From positions 1-64,000 of the forward strand of contig JBJHDM010000014.1 in NCBI GenBank assembly GCA_050486545.1: a stretch of DNA of 64,000 nucleotides, written 5' to 3'. Origin of the DNA: DAOMNN01 sp050486545. GTDB lineage: Bacteria > Pseudomonadota > Gammaproteobacteria > Burkholderiales > Rhodocyclaceae. The position numbers were made by a program, and so were the translations under genes. Numbering within the stretch: position 1 is the first letter of the stretch; each line of letters begins with the position of its first letter. Shown one piece after another: positions 34,882-44,024 of this stretch. The notes below the pieces were generated by a model, which searched no databases, was not told the DNA's origin, and saw nothing but the letters and a program-made list of their open reading frames with translations.

Positions 34882-36195
34882 TCAGTGAAACTGCTCTTCT
34901 TCGGTGGAACCGGCCAGCGCCTTGACGCTGCTCGACCCGCCCTGGATGACGGTGGTGACGTCGTCGAAGTAGCCGGCACCGACTTCCTGCTGATGCGACA
35001 CGAAGGTGTAGCCTTGATCGCGGGCGGCGAACTCGGGCTGCTGGACCATCTCGACGTAATGCTTCATGCCTTCGCCGCGTGCATAGGCGTGGGCAAACTG
35101 GAAGGTGTTGTACCAGTTGATGTGGATCCCCGCCAGCGTGATGAACTGGTACTTGTAGCCCATGGCTGCGAGTTCGTCCTGGAACTTCGCGATCGTGGCG
35201 TCGTCGAGGTTCTTCTTCCAGTTGAACGAGGGCGAGCAGTTGTAGGCCAGCAGCTTGCCCGGCGAGGACGCTTGGACCGCCTGCGCGAACTCACGGGCGA
35301 ATCCCAGGTCCGGGGTGCCTGTCTCGCACCACACCAGGTCGGCATACGGAGCGTAGGCCACGCCGCGGCTGATCGCCTGCTCCAGGCCGTTCTTGACCCG
35401 GTAGAAACCTTCCTGGGTACGCTCTCCGGAGAGGAAGGGCTTGTCGTTGGCGTCGTGATCCGAAGTCAGCAGGTTGGCCGCTTCCGCGTCGGTACGGGCC
35501 AGGATCAGCGTGGGCACGCCCATCGTATCCGCGGCGAAGCGCGCGGCGATCAGCTTCTCGACCGCTTCCTGGGTCGGCACAAGGACCTTGCCGCCCATGT
35601 GGCCGCACTTCTTGACGGCGGCGAGCTGGTCTTCGAAGTGCACCCCTGCGGCGCCGGCCGTGATCATGTTCTTCATCAGTTCGAAGGCATTGAGCACGCC
35701 GCCGAAGCCGGCCTCGGCATCGGCCACGATCGGCAGGAAGTAATCGACGAAGCCTTCGTCACCCGGGTTGATGCCTCGCGACCACTGGATCTCGTCGGCA
35801 CGCTTGAAGGTATTGTTGATGCGGCGGACCATGGTCGGCACCGAGTCGTAGGCATACAGTGACTGGTCGGGGTACATGGTCTCGGAGGTGTTGCCGTCGG
35901 CAGCGACCTGCCAGCCGGAAAGATATACGGCCTCGAGGCCTGCCTTGGCCTGCTGCATGGCCTGGCCGGCGGTGATCGCACCGAAGGCGTTCACGTACCC
36001 CTTCTTGGCGGCGCCGTTGACGCGATTCCAGAGCTTCTCGGCGCCGAGCTTGGCGTACGTGTACTCGGGTTGGACCGAGCCGCGCAGGCGCACGACGTCG
36101 GTGGCGCTGTAGCCGCGCTTGATGCCTTTCCAGCGGGGGTTTTCGGCCCAGTCCTTTTCGAGGGCGGCGATTTGCTGTTCGCGAGTCATGGTCAT
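34882..36195 (-). CDS. aceA: Isocitrate lyase
   Basis: The first enzyme of the glyoxylate bypass, splitting isocitrate into succinate and glyoxylate; 437 residues, near the usual 430-440. The active-site loop KKCGHMGGKVLVPT is intact, as are GNTSETMYPDQSLY and GEGMKHYVEMVQ. AAGGA lies 6 bases before the first ATG (36195). It is monocistronic with an identifiable sigma70 promoter and palindrome upstream. glcB (57148) provides the partner enzyme. Confidence 0.96.
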   Translation of the reverse strand: MTMTREQQIAALEKDWAENPRWKGIKRGYSATDVVRLRGSVQPEYTYAKLGAEKLWNRVNGAAKKGYVNAFGAITAGQAMQQAKAGLEAVYLSGWQVAADGNTSETMYPDQSLYAYDSVPTMVRRINNTFKRADEIQWSRGINPGDEGFVDYFLPIVADAEAGFGGVLNAFELMKNMITAGAAGVHFEDQLAAVKKCGHMGGKVLVPTQEAVEKLIAARFAADTMGVPTLILARTDAEAANLLTSDHDANDKPFLSGERTQEGFYRVKNGLEQAISRGVAYAPYADLVWCETGTPDLGFAREFAQAVQASSPGKLLAYNCSPSFNWKKNLDDATIAKFQDELAAMGYKYQFITLAGIHINWYNTFQFAHAYARGEGMKHYVEMVQQPEFAARDQGYTFVSHQQEVGAGYFDDVTTVIQGGSSSVKALAGSTEEEQFH

Positions 36196-36320
36196 GAGAG
36201 TTCCTTGGTTGCTGACGATTCAGGGTTGGGAGAAAGCACCCGCCGCTGCTTGTGAAGCATATCCGGTACGGCTGTTTCCTGCGGCCGGTCGATCGTTATG
36301 GGACGTCCGGCAGTGGGAAA

Positions 36321-36349
36321 AGTATAGGGGGGTTTGGGCTCTGCAGCAA
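36321..36349 (-). promoter_or_regulatory. Sigma70-like promoter of aceA
   Basis: On the minus strand TTGCTG (36349-36344) and TATACT (36326-36321) are separated by 17 bases. The start of aceA is about 125 bp further on. Confidence 0.6.
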
Positions 36350-36369
36350 TATGTCTTATATAAGACATA
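36350..36369. promoter_or_regulatory. Perfect 20-bp palindrome upstream of aceA
   Basis: TATGTCTTATATAAGACATA is an exact palindrome that directly abuts the -35 element of the aceA promoter. Its position, centred near -45, fits a dimeric activator or a dual regulator. The regulator is not identified. Confidence 0.75.
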
Positions 36370-36543
36370 AGAAAAAAAGTTCTGCTGAAAAAACAATCCC
36401 TTGCGGTTTGCTTTTCGTGATATGAAATACAAAACGGCTTTGTGAAACGGAAGTCTGCTGCGTCGCGCAAATTAGCGGATGCAAATGTTGTGCGGGTGGT
36501 CGGGCCGATGCCGGGGCACGACCACCGATCCTGGGCGCTGGAC

Positions 36544-37026
36544 TCAGGCGTGGAGGGCGGTTTCGGAGACGATCACGCCATCCTCGTCGGCGTAGAGATA
36601 GTGCCCTGGCACGAACGTGACACTGCCGAAGTTCAGCGCGATTTCGCGGTCGCCGACACCCTTCTTGATGCTCTTGAGCGGATGGGTTCCGAGTGCGAAC
36701 ACCCCGAGATCCATCTCCGCGATCGCCCTCGAGTCGCGGATGCACCCGTAGACCAGAATGCCGGCCCAGCCGTTCTTCACTCCGAGCAGGGCGAGTTGGT
36801 CGCCTACCAGCGCGCAGCGCATCGAAGCGCCGCCGTCGATGACCAGTACCCGTCCGTTGCCGGCCGTCTCCAGCGCGCTGCGGACCAGGGAGTTGTCCTC
36901 GAAGACCTTGAGCGTAGCGATCGGGCCGTGGAAGGCGCGGCGGCCGCCATAGCTCCTGAACATCGGAGCGACGACATGGATCCTGCCCTCGTTGGCGTCG
37001 CAAAGGTCGGCGGTCTGGTCGGTCAT
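36544..37026 (-). CDS. rraA: RraA family protein (RNase E activity regulator / aldolase-like)
   Basis: A protein of 160 residues. The conserved core VLVIDGGASMRCALVGDQLA and GWAGILVYGCIRDSRAIAEM matches the RraA fold shared by RNase E inhibitors and HMG/oxaloacetate aldolases. LGTHPLKSIKKGVGDREIAL also fits. The GDQLA and CIRDS positions are those used for metal-dependent lyase activity in the family, so either function is possible. It lies between aceA and clpA, separated from clpA by a terminator. Confidence 0.9.
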   Translation of the reverse strand: MTDQTADLCDANEGRIHVVAPMFRSYGGRRAFHGPIATLKVFEDNSLVRSALETAGNGRVLVIDGGASMRCALVGDQLALLGVKNGWAGILVYGCIRDSRAIAEMDLGVFALGTHPLKSIKKGVGDREIALNFGSVTFVPGHYLYADEDGVIVSETALHA

Positions 37027-37078
37027 GGGGCGTCCTCGTGGTGGTCGGAGGCCGCATCATACCGCGGTCACCGCAGGC

Positions 37079-37106
37079 AAAAAAAGACGGCCCCCGCATG
37101 GGGCCG
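37079..37106 (-). terminator. Terminator of clpS-clpA
   Basis: On the minus strand CGGCCCC-ATGCG-GGGGCCG is followed by TCTTTTTTT. It lies 46 bp beyond the clpA stop and just upstream of rraA. Confidence 0.9.
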
Positions 37107-37151
37107 CCCCGATCGATCCGTCACTCCGGCGCAAGTGCGCCCTCGGGCGGG

Positions 37152-39428
37152 TCAGTTCGCCGTCGCTTCGGCCATCTCGTCGAAGTCGAGTTTGACCTTG
37201 CCCTCGCCGTCGACGTCGATCGTGACCTTGCCGCCATTGGCCAGTCGTCCGAACAGGAGTTCGTCGGCCAGTGCGGAACGGATCGTGTCCTGGATCAGGC
37301 GCGCCATCGGCCGCGCACCCATCAACGGATCGAAGCCCTCCGATGCGAGCCACGTCTTCAGCTCGTCGGTGAAGTGCGCCTCGACCTTCTTCTCGTGGAG
37401 CTGCGCTTCGAGCTGCATGAGGAACTTGTCGACGACCTTGAGGATGATCTCGTTGTCGAGCGCCTTGAACGAGATGGTCGCATCGAGCCGGTTGCGGAAC
37501 TCCGGCGAGAACATCCGCTTGATCTCGGCCATCTCGTCGCCCGTTTCGCGCTTGGCGGAAAAGCCGATCACGGACTTCTGCATCGACTCTGCGCCGGCAT
37601 TGGTGGTCATGACGATGATCACGTTGCGGAAGTCTGCTACGCGGCCGTTGTTGTCCGTCAGCGTGCCGTGGTCCATGACCTGAAGCAGGATGTTGTAGAT
37701 ATCCGGATGGGCTTTTTCGATCTCGTCGAGCAGCAGCACGCAATGCGGCTTCTTCGTGATCGCCTCGGTGAGCAGGCCGCCGTTGTCGAAGCCGACATAC
37801 CCCGGGGGCGCGCCGATCAGGCGCGACACCGCGTGGCGTTCCATGTACTCGGACATGTCGAAACGCACGAGTTCGATGCCCAGCGTGTAGGCGAGTTGCC
37901 GTGCGACCTCGGTCTTGCCGACACCGGTAGGGCCGCTGAACAGGAAGCTGCCGATGGGCTTCTGCGGGTTGCCGAGGCCCGAGCGCGACATCTTGATCGA
38001 GCGGGCGAGCGCCTCGATCGCGGCGTCCTGCCCGAACACGACGTTGCGAAGGTCGCGTTCCAGCGTCCTGAGCGCGGCCTTGTCATCGTTGGAGACCGAG
38101 CGGGGCGGGATCCGTGCGATCTTGGCGACGATCTCCTCGATCTCGCCCTTGCCGATCGTCTTTCGCTGCCGCGACTTGGGCAGGATGCGTTGTGCCGCGC
38201 CGGCCTCGTCGATCACGTCGATCGCCTTGTCCGGGAGATGACGATCGTTGATGTAGCGGGCCGACAGTTCGGCAGCCGACAACAGGGCGGCCGCCGAGTA
38301 CTTGACGTTGTGGTGTTCCTCGAACCGGCTCTTGAGCCCCTTGAGGATCTCGATCGTCTCGGCCACCGAGGGCTCGACCACGTCGATCTTCTGGAAACGG
38401 CGCGACAGCGCGTGGTCCTTCTCGAAGATCTGGCGGTACTCGTTGTAGGTCGTCGCGCCGATGCACTTCAACTGACCCGAGGAAAGAGCCGGCTTGAGCA
38501 GGTTGGAGGCGTCGAGCGTGCCCCCCGAGGCGGCGCCTGCGCCGATCAGGGTGTGGATCTCGTCGATGAAGAGGATCGCATTCTGGCTTTCGCGCAACTG
38601 CTTGAGCACCGCCTTCAGGCGCTGCTCGAAGTCGCCGCGGTACTTCGTGCCGGCGAGCAGTGCGCCCATGTCCAGGGCATAGACCTGGGCTTCGCGCAGC
38701 ACGTCGGGCACGCGGTCCTCGATGATGCGCCGGGCCAGGCCTTCGGCGATGGCAGTCTTGCCGACGCCGGCCTCTCCGACCAGTAGCGGGTTGTTCTTTC
38801 GGCGGCGGCACAGGGTCTGGATCACGCGCTCGAGTTCGCGGTCGCGCCCGATCAGCGGATCGATCTTTCCGACCAGCGCCTGCTGGTTGAGGTTCTGCGT
38901 GAAGTTCTCGAGCGCACCGCCCGACTGGGCGCCTTCCTGCTCCTGTTCGCCTTGCTCCTGCTCGCCGCGCTGCGGCGCGCCAGCGCCGGGCTGCGGCGTC
39001 TTGGCGATGCCGTGCGAGATGAAATTGACCACGTCCAGGCGCGAGATCTTCTGGCGCTGGAGAAAGTAGACCGCATGCGAATCCTTCTCGCCGAAAATCG
39101 CGACCAGCACGTTCGCACCGGTGACTTCCTTCTTGCCCGAAGACTGGACGTGCAGGATGGCCCGCTGGATCACGCGCTGGAAACCGAGGGTCGGCTGGGT
39201 GTCGATCTCTTCTTCGCTCTCGACCTTGGGTGTGTGCTCGTTGATGAACGTGGTCAACTCGCGCCGCAACTCCTCGACGTTCGCCGCGCATGCGCGCAAG
39301 ACCTCTGCCGCCGAAGGATTGTCCAGAAGGGCGAGCAGGAGGTGCTCGACAGTGATGAACTCATGCCGCTTCTGCCGTGCTTCGACAAAGGCCATGTGAA
39401 GGCTGACTTCAAGTTCTTGCGCGATCAT
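37152..39428 (-). CDS. clpA: ATP-dependent Clp protease ATP-binding subunit ClpA
   Basis: An AAA+ unfoldase of 758 residues that feeds ClpP. The N domain (MIAQELEVSLHMAFVEARQK) binds ClpS. After a Gln/Glu-rich linker (about 145-165) come the first ATPase module (GEAGVGKTAIAEG, ILFIDEIHTLIGAG) and the second (GPTGVGKTEVARQ, VLLLDEIEKAH). VIGFSAKRETGDE marks the tripeptide-loop region for ClpP contact. It begins 2 bp after the clpS stop. ATG 39428 gives the standard ClpA N-terminus. Confidence 0.96.
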   Translation of the reverse strand: MIAQELEVSLHMAFVEARQKRHEFITVEHLLLALLDNPSAAEVLRACAANVEELRRELTTFINEHTPKVESEEEIDTQPTLGFQRVIQRAILHVQSSGKKEVTGANVLVAIFGEKDSHAVYFLQRQKISRLDVVNFISHGIAKTPQPGAGAPQRGEQEQGEQEQEGAQSGGALENFTQNLNQQALVGKIDPLIGRDRELERVIQTLCRRRKNNPLLVGEAGVGKTAIAEGLARRIIEDRVPDVLREAQVYALDMGALLAGTKYRGDFEQRLKAVLKQLRESQNAILFIDEIHTLIGAGAASGGTLDASNLLKPALSSGQLKCIGATTYNEYRQIFEKDHALSRRFQKIDVVEPSVAETIEILKGLKSRFEEHHNVKYSAAALLSAAELSARYINDRHLPDKAIDVIDEAGAAQRILPKSRQRKTIGKGEIEEIVAKIARIPPRSVSNDDKAALRTLERDLRNVVFGQDAAIEALARSIKMSRSGLGNPQKPIGSFLFSGPTGVGKTEVARQLAYTLGIELVRFDMSEYMERHAVSRLIGAPPGYVGFDNGGLLTEAITKKPHCVLLLDEIEKAHPDIYNILLQVMDHGTLTDNNGRVADFRNVIIVMTTNAGAESMQKSVIGFSAKRETGDEMAEIKRMFSPEFRNRLDATISFKALDNEIILKVVDKFLMQLEAQLHEKKVEAHFTDELKTWLASEGFDPLMGARPMARLIQDTIRSALADELLFGRLANGGKVTIDVDGEGKVKLDFDEMAEATAN

Positions 39429-39430
39429 TC

Positions 39431-39739
39431 TCAGTTTTCCTCCATCACGCAGGCCAGCGGATGCTGGTGCTGACGGGCAAAGGACACGACCTGTTCGACC
39501 TTGGTCGCCGCGACGTCCTTGGGAAAGACGCCGCACGTCCCCGAGCCCTCTCTGTGGACTTGGAGCATGATTCGTGTGGCCCGTTCGCGATCCATGCTGA
39601 AAAATTTCTGCAGTACGACGATCACGAATTCCATGGGGGTGAAATCGTCGTTCAGCAGCAGCACCTTGTACAGGGGCGGAGGTTTGGTGCGTGTACGTTC
39701 CGCCTCGAGCAGGGGGTTGTCCTGTTTGTGGGTGGCCAT
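39431..39739 (-). CDS. clpS: ClpS adaptor protein
   Basis: A 102-residue adaptor for N-degron substrates. YKVLLLNDDFTPMEFVIVVL holds the residues of the hydrophobic recognition pocket. MDRERATRIMLQVHREGSG and a C-terminal LACVMEEN complete the family pattern. ATG 39739 was chosen; ATG 39748 adds three residues and cannot be excluded. It sits at the head of the clpS-clpA unit. Confidence 0.95.
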   Translation of the reverse strand: MATHKQDNPLLEAERTRTKPPPLYKVLLLNDDFTPMEFVIVVLQKFFSMDRERATRIMLQVHREGSGTCGVFPKDVAATKVEQVVSFARQHQHPLACVMEEN

Positions 39740-39977
39740 GCGAGTCATTCTAATCAAGTCGCCGCCAAGTGCAATAGAGTCGCCGAGCGGTCGCGAGGTG
39801 GGACAAAACGCCTCATTTCGGGCGAAAAAGTAACCCATTCGGTTGTGCGCTGCACACTTGCCGACGATCGACATTTCCGGCACGTCGAAGGCTCTTTTTG
39901 CCACAAGTGAGCGCGAATCACCCGGTTGAAATATTGCGACGCACTAACACATTCCAAGAAATGCGTCCAATAAAGTC

Positions 39978-40006
39978 TTGACGGTGTGCTGACAAATGCG
40001 TAAAAG
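39978..40006 (+). promoter_or_regulatory. Putative promoter of the cold-shock gene
   Basis: TTGACG and TAAAAG are separated by 17 bases. The predicted start leaves a 5' leader of about 145 bases before the ATG at 40157, the length expected of cold-shock mRNAs with a structured leader. It lies in the 417-bp gap between clpS and the cold-shock gene; nothing else is seen there. Confidence 0.5.
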
Positions 40007-40156
40007 CAAGCTGTGTGAAATGCCAAGCTTGGCTTGCCGCCAGCCTTTTCGTGCCGCCGATGGGGGGGCGTCAGGGTCGGTGCCGATCCTCTCGGCATGG
40101 AAGCACCGACGGGGTAGTACCCGCAATACTCAGTATTTTTCAAGGAACAAGGCAAT

Positions 40157-40360
40157 ATGGCAACTGGTACCGTTAAGTGGTTCAATGATTCCAAGGGTTT
40201 TGGCTTTATTACCCCGGATGACGGCAGCGAAGATCTCTTTGCACATTTTTCGGCAATCAACATGAACGGGTTCAAGACCCTCAAGGAAGGCGAAAAGGTT
40301 TCCTTCGAGGTGACCCAGGGGCCCAAGGGGAAGCAGGCGTCGAACATCCAGCGAGCCTGA
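40157..40360 (+). CDS. CspA-family cold-shock protein
   Basis: A single cold-shock domain of 67 residues binding single-stranded RNA/DNA. RNP1 (KGFGFI) and RNP2 (LFAHF) are intact, and the start MATGTVKWFNDSKGFG is standard. AAGGAACAAGG precedes the ATG. Which paralogue it is cannot be told. It is followed by a terminator. Confidence 0.96.
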   Translation: MATGTVKWFNDSKGFGFITPDDGSEDLFAHFSAINMNGFKTLKEGEKVSFEVTQGPKGKQASNIQRA

Positions 40361-40448
40361 TTCTGGCGTCTGGCGTGTCTGTCCGGTCGCCTGTTCACAG
40401 CCTTTCATGACTGTACCCCGGTTCCGGAGTTGAAACAGCGCCAAATGT

Positions 40449-40484
40449 AAAGAGGCCGCAGGGAATTCCCGGCGGCCTCTTTTT
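40449..40484 (+). terminator. Terminator of the cold-shock gene
   Basis: AGAGGCCGC pairs with GCGGCCTCT around an inner GGGAATTCCC palindrome and is followed by TTTTTG. It lies 88 bp after the stop. Confidence 0.88.
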
Positions 40485-40554
40485 GTTCCCGAGTACCCGA
40501 CGTCCGCTGCAGAAGCGCTGGCGGACGAGTCCGTGCGCCTGTAGCGCGGCGGCG

Positions 40555-40722
40555 TTACTTGAGCTTGATTTCCTTGTACGGTACGTGCTTGCGCGCGACC
40601 GGGTCGTACTTCATGAATTCGAGCTTGTTCGGGGTGGTACGCTTGTTCTTCGAAGTGGTGTAGAAGTGACCGGTACCGGCGGTCGACTCCAGCTTGATCT
40701 TTTCGCGGGCGCCTTTGGCCAT
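40555..40722 (-). CDS. rpmG: 50S ribosomal protein L33
   Basis: A 55-residue frame (MAKGAREKIKLESTAGTGHF ... HVPYKEIKLK) is L33. It contains YTTSKNKRTTPNKLEFMKYD. The zinc-binding cysteines of the C+ form are missing, so this is the zinc-independent type. It lies 34 bp behind rpmB on the same strand. Confidence 0.96.
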   Translation of the reverse strand: MAKGAREKIKLESTAGTGHFYTTSKNKRTTPNKLEFMKYDPVARKHVPYKEIKLK

Positions 40723-40756
40723 TTGAACCTCCGTTCAGTCGCGGTTGCTGGGATGC

Positions 40757-40993
40757 TCAGATCTTCTCGCCGCGGGCGCGAAGCTCGGACACGACGACAT
40801 CGATTCCTTTCTTGTCGATCGTGCGCAGCGCTGCGTTGGACACGCGCAGGCGGATCCAGCGGTTCTCGGCCTCGCTCCAGAACCGGCGGTTCTGCAGATT
40901 GGGGAGGAAACGACGCTTGGTCTTGTTGTTGGCGTGGGAAACGTTGTTGCCCACCATCGGCGCTTTACCGGTCACTTGACAGACGCGAGCCAT
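40757..40993 (-). CDS. rpmB: 50S ribosomal protein L28
   Basis: Seventy-eight residues, the same length as in Escherichia coli. MARVCQVTGKAPMVGNNVSH and NKTKRRFLPNLQNRRFW are diagnostic. GGAG stands 6 bases before ATG 40993. It forms the usual rpmB-rpmG pair. Confidence 0.97.
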   Translation of the reverse strand: MARVCQVTGKAPMVGNNVSHANNKTKRRFLPNLQNRRFWSEAENRWIRLRVSNAALRTIDKKGIDVVVSELRARGEKI

Positions 40994-41075
40994 AGGTTGC
41001 TCCAGGGAATTCGGATTTCGGAAAACCCCGGATGATAGCGCAGAAGCCAGAAGGGATGCAAGAAGATGCGCCGCC

Positions 41076-41753
41076 TTAGAGCAGGCCGCGCTCGGCGAAG
41101 GACAGGGGTGCGGCATGGGCCGTGACCACGAAATGATCGAGCACCCGCACATCGACGAGATCCAGTGCCTGTTTGAGGCTGCGCGTGAGCAGCTCGTCCG
41201 CGGTGCTCGGCTCGCATGTGCCGGACGGGTGGTTGTGCGCGAGGATCACCGCGGCGGCGTTGTGGGCGAGGGCGAGCTTGACGACCTCGCGCGGGTAGAC
41301 ACTGGTCTGGGTCAGCGTGCCACGGAACAGTTCCACCCACTGGATCAGCCGGTTGCGCGCGTCGAGCAGCAGGATGCAGAAGACTTCGTGAGGCAGGCTG
41401 CCGATGCGAAGACGAAGCCAGTCCCGTACCGCAGACGGCGAGTCGAAGAGGTCGCGCTCGCTCATCCGCTCGGACAGCGCGCGTCTTGCCAGTTCCATCG
41501 CTGCCTGCAGTTGGGCATACTTTGCCCGTCCCATGCCCGGCAACGCGGCGAATTCGGCTACCGATGCATTGCACAGGCGGTTGAGCCCGCCGAAATGCCG
41601 GAGCAGGTCGCGTGCGAGGTCGACGGCGCTGCGACCGCGGATGCCGATGCGCAGGAAGATCGCGAGCAGCTCGGCGTCGGAAAGTGCGCTGCTGCCGCGT
41701 TCCAGGAGTTTTTCGCGCGGACGCTCGCTTTCGGGCCAATCGGTGATCGCCAT
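41076..41753 (-). CDS. radC: RadC-family JAB/MPN protein
   Basis: A protein of 225 residues. A helix-hairpin-helix N-terminus (LPGMGRAKYAQLQAAMELAR) precedes a JAMM metalloprotease-like domain with VILAHNHPSGTCEPSTADEL, the metal-binding HxH-S-D motif. The cellular role is unclear despite the name. It is divergent from coaBC with 44 bp between starts and is followed by rpmB. Confidence 0.95.
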   Translation of the reverse strand: MAITDWPESERPREKLLERGSSALSDAELLAIFLRIGIRGRSAVDLARDLLRHFGGLNRLCNASVAEFAALPGMGRAKYAQLQAAMELARRALSERMSERDLFDSPSAVRDWLRLRIGSLPHEVFCILLLDARNRLIQWVELFRGTLTQTSVYPREVVKLALAHNAAAVILAHNHPSGTCEPSTADELLTRSLKQALDLVDVRVLDHFVVTAHAAPLSFAERGLL

Positions 41754-41797
41754 GGGTCTTGTGTAGAACGAATGCATGAACAGGACAATCATACGTC

Positions 41798-43009
41798 ATG
41801 AATGGTATTGCGGGGCGTAAACTCTTGGTGGCCGTCACGGGGGGCGTAGCGGCCTACAAGTCGGCCGAGCTGGTGCGCCTGCTGGTCAAGGCCGGGGCCG
41901 AGGTGCATGTCGTCCTGAGCGAGGGCGGGGCGCGCTTCGTAACGGCGGTCACCTTCCAGGCCCTTTCGGGGAATCCGGTGTGGTCGGACCTGTGGGATCC
42001 GCGCATGGCCAACAACATGGCGCACATCGACTTGAGTCGGGACGCCGATGCGATTGTGGTCGCCCCGGCTTCGGCCGATGTCATCGCGAAACTCGCGCAC
42101 GGACTGGCCGATGACCTGCTCACCACGATGGCCCTTGCCAGGGACTGCCCACTCATCGTCGCGCCGGCCATGAACCGGCAGATGTGGGAGCATCCTGCGA
42201 CTCGGCGGAATCTCGCGACCCTTCGCGGGGATGGCGTCTCGGTTCTGGGGCCGGACGCCGGGGAGCAGGCCTGCGGCGAGACCGGAATGGGGCGCATGCT
42301 CGAGCCCGAGGCGCTGTTCGAGGAACTCGTCGGGTTCTTCCATGCGAAGACGCTCGCGGGCCGCAAGGTGCTGTTGACCGCAGGGCCGACCTTCGAGGCG
42401 ATCGATCCGGTACGCGGTATCACCAATACGAGTTCGGGCAAGATGGGCTATGCGCTGGCGCAGGCGTTTCGCCGTGCCGGGGCCGAGGTGGTGCTGGTGA
42501 GCGGGCCGACCGGACTGGCTGCGCCGCTCGGCGTCAGACGGGTGGATGTGCGAAGTGCGCTCGAGATGCGGGCAGCGGTGCAGGCGGATCTGCCCGGCAC
42601 CGACATCTTCGTTGCCGTGGCTGCGGTGGCCGACTACCGGCCGGCCGATCCTGCCGGACACAAGATCAAGAAGTCGTCTGAGGAGAGGACGCTGGCGCTG
42701 GTGCCCAATCCGGACATTCTCGCGGAGGTCGCTGCCGCGCCGCAGGCCCCGTTCTGCGTCGGCTTTGCGGCCGAGAGCCGGGATCTGGACGTCTATGCCG
42801 AAGGCAAGCGCCAGGCCAAGGGCCTGCAACTCGTGGTCGGCAACCTCGTGCAGGACGGACTGGGGGCCGACGACAATGTCGTGGTCCTGTACGACGCTGC
42901 GGGCCGGCATCCGCTCGATCGAGCCGAGAAGACGATCCTGGCCGGGCAGATCGTCGATCACGTCGCACGCATGCTGGGCTGTGGCGAACCACGAACCGGA
43001 CGAGGTTGA
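41798..43009 (+). CDS. coaBC: Bifunctional phosphopantothenoylcysteine decarboxylase/synthetase
   Basis: A fusion of 403 residues in coenzyme A synthesis. The N-terminal flavoprotein half (KLLVAVTGGVAAYKSAELVR, PAMNRQMWEHPATRRNL) decarboxylates 4'-phosphopantothenoylcysteine; ACGETGMGRMLEP is the conserved substrate-clamp region. The C-terminal half (LLTAGPTFEAIDPVRGITNT, VAAVADYRP) makes the cysteine conjugate with CTP. dut follows after 1 bp, the common coaBC-dut pairing. Confidence 0.96.
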   Translation: MNGIAGRKLLVAVTGGVAAYKSAELVRLLVKAGAEVHVVLSEGGARFVTAVTFQALSGNPVWSDLWDPRMANNMAHIDLSRDADAIVVAPASADVIAKLAHGLADDLLTTMALARDCPLIVAPAMNRQMWEHPATRRNLATLRGDGVSVLGPDAGEQACGETGMGRMLEPEALFEELVGFFHAKTLAGRKVLLTAGPTFEAIDPVRGITNTSSGKMGYALAQAFRRAGAEVVLVSGPTGLAAPLGVRRVDVRSALEMRAAVQADLPGTDIFVAVAAVADYRPADPAGHKIKKSSEERTLALVPNPDILAEVAAAPQAPFCVGFAAESRDLDVYAEGKRQAKGLQLVVGNLVQDGLGADDNVVVLYDAAGRHPLDRAEKTILAGQIVDHVARMLGCGEPRTGRG

Positions 43010-43010
43010 A

Positions 43011-43460
43011 ATGCACCGAATCGACGTAAAGATCCTTGACCCCCGGCTGGAGGATCATCCGCCGGGTTATGCGACGCCGGGCGCCGCGGGGCTCGATCTG
43101 CGGGCATGCCTGAATGCACCGCTGTGCCTGCACCCGGGAGACAGCTCGCTCGTGCCGAGCGGCATCGCGATCCATCTGGCCGACCCCGGCCTGGCGGCGA
43201 TGATCCTGCCCCGCTCGGGGCTCGGGCACAAGCACGGCATCGTGCTCGGCAATCTGGTCGGGCTGATCGACTCGGACTACCAGGGACAGATTTTCGTCTC
43301 GGTCTGGAACCGCGGGCGCGAATCGTTCACGGTGCAGCCGATGGAGCGGATCGCGCAACTTGTCGTGATGCCCGTACTTCAGGTCGGTTTCAACGTGGTG
43401 GATGAGTTTGTCGACAGTACCCGCGGGGAAGGGGGTTTCGGCAGCACCGGAAAGCAGTGA
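43011..43460 (+). CDS. dut: Deoxyuridine 5'-triphosphate nucleotidohydrolase
   Basis: A trimeric dUTPase of 149 residues. The five family motifs are visible: PGAAGLDLRA, PRSGLGHKHG, GLIDSDYQGQI, ERIAQLVVMP and the Gly-rich C-terminal arm GEGGFGSTGKQ. GAGG precedes the ATG by 5 bases. It is co-transcribed with coaBC. Confidence 0.97.
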   Translation: MHRIDVKILDPRLEDHPPGYATPGAAGLDLRACLNAPLCLHPGDSSLVPSGIAIHLADPGLAAMILPRSGLGHKHGIVLGNLVGLIDSDYQGQIFVSVWNRGRESFTVQPMERIAQLVVMPVLQVGFNVVDEFVDSTRGEGGFGSTGKQ

Positions 43461-43470
43461 TTTCGTACGC

Positions 43471-43929
43471 ATGGCCGGCGACGAGAGAACGAAGAACGCG
43501 CATCCGGGAATTCCGACCGGGGTGCACATCGTGCTGGAACGCGACGGACAGGTCCTGATGATGCGGCGTGCGAACACCGGCTTCTTTGATGGCCTGTACA
43601 GTCTGCCAGGGGGGCATGTCGAACCTGGCGAGTCGCTGCGGGAGGCGGCGATGCGCGAATTGCGAGAAGAAACGGGGGTGCGCGCGGACCGACTCGAGCC
43701 GTTCGGAGTCGTGCATCGCCTGTCTGACACCAACCGCATCGATTTCTTCCTGCGTGCGTCGGCCTGGGAAGGGGAACCGCGAATCCTCGAGCCGGACAAA
43801 TGTGACGAAATGGGCTGGTACGGACTCGATGCGCTACCCGATGCGACCGTCGCGTACGTGCGCCGGGCATTGACCGGGACGAAGGAACCCTGGATCCTCG
43901 AGTCGGGGTGGGCAGTCCACCGTTCCTGA
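43471..43929 (+). CDS. NUDIX hydrolase
   Basis: A pyrophosphohydrolase of about 152 residues. The Nudix box is complete: GGHVEPGESLREAAMRELRE followed by ETGV. The rest (VLERDGQVLMMRRANTGFFD, DEMGWYGLDALPDATVAYVR) is typical of small housekeeping members. The start is uncertain: ATG 43471 avoids overlap, whereas ATG 43402 would overlap dut by 59 bp with better ribosome-binding sequence. The substrate is unknown. Confidence 0.87.
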   Translation: MAGDERTKNAHPGIPTGVHIVLERDGQVLMMRRANTGFFDGLYSLPGGHVEPGESLREAAMRELREETGVRADRLEPFGVVHRLSDTNRIDFFLRASAWEGEPRILEPDKCDEMGWYGLDALPDATVAYVRRALTGTKEPWILESGWAVHRS

Positions 43930-44024
43930 TTTGGACTTAGTACAGAATATGATCATGATCTGATATATTCACCGGACCCTGATCCAGCTTACCGAAACCG
44001 AAGTCAATCAAGGAGGAACCGAAC

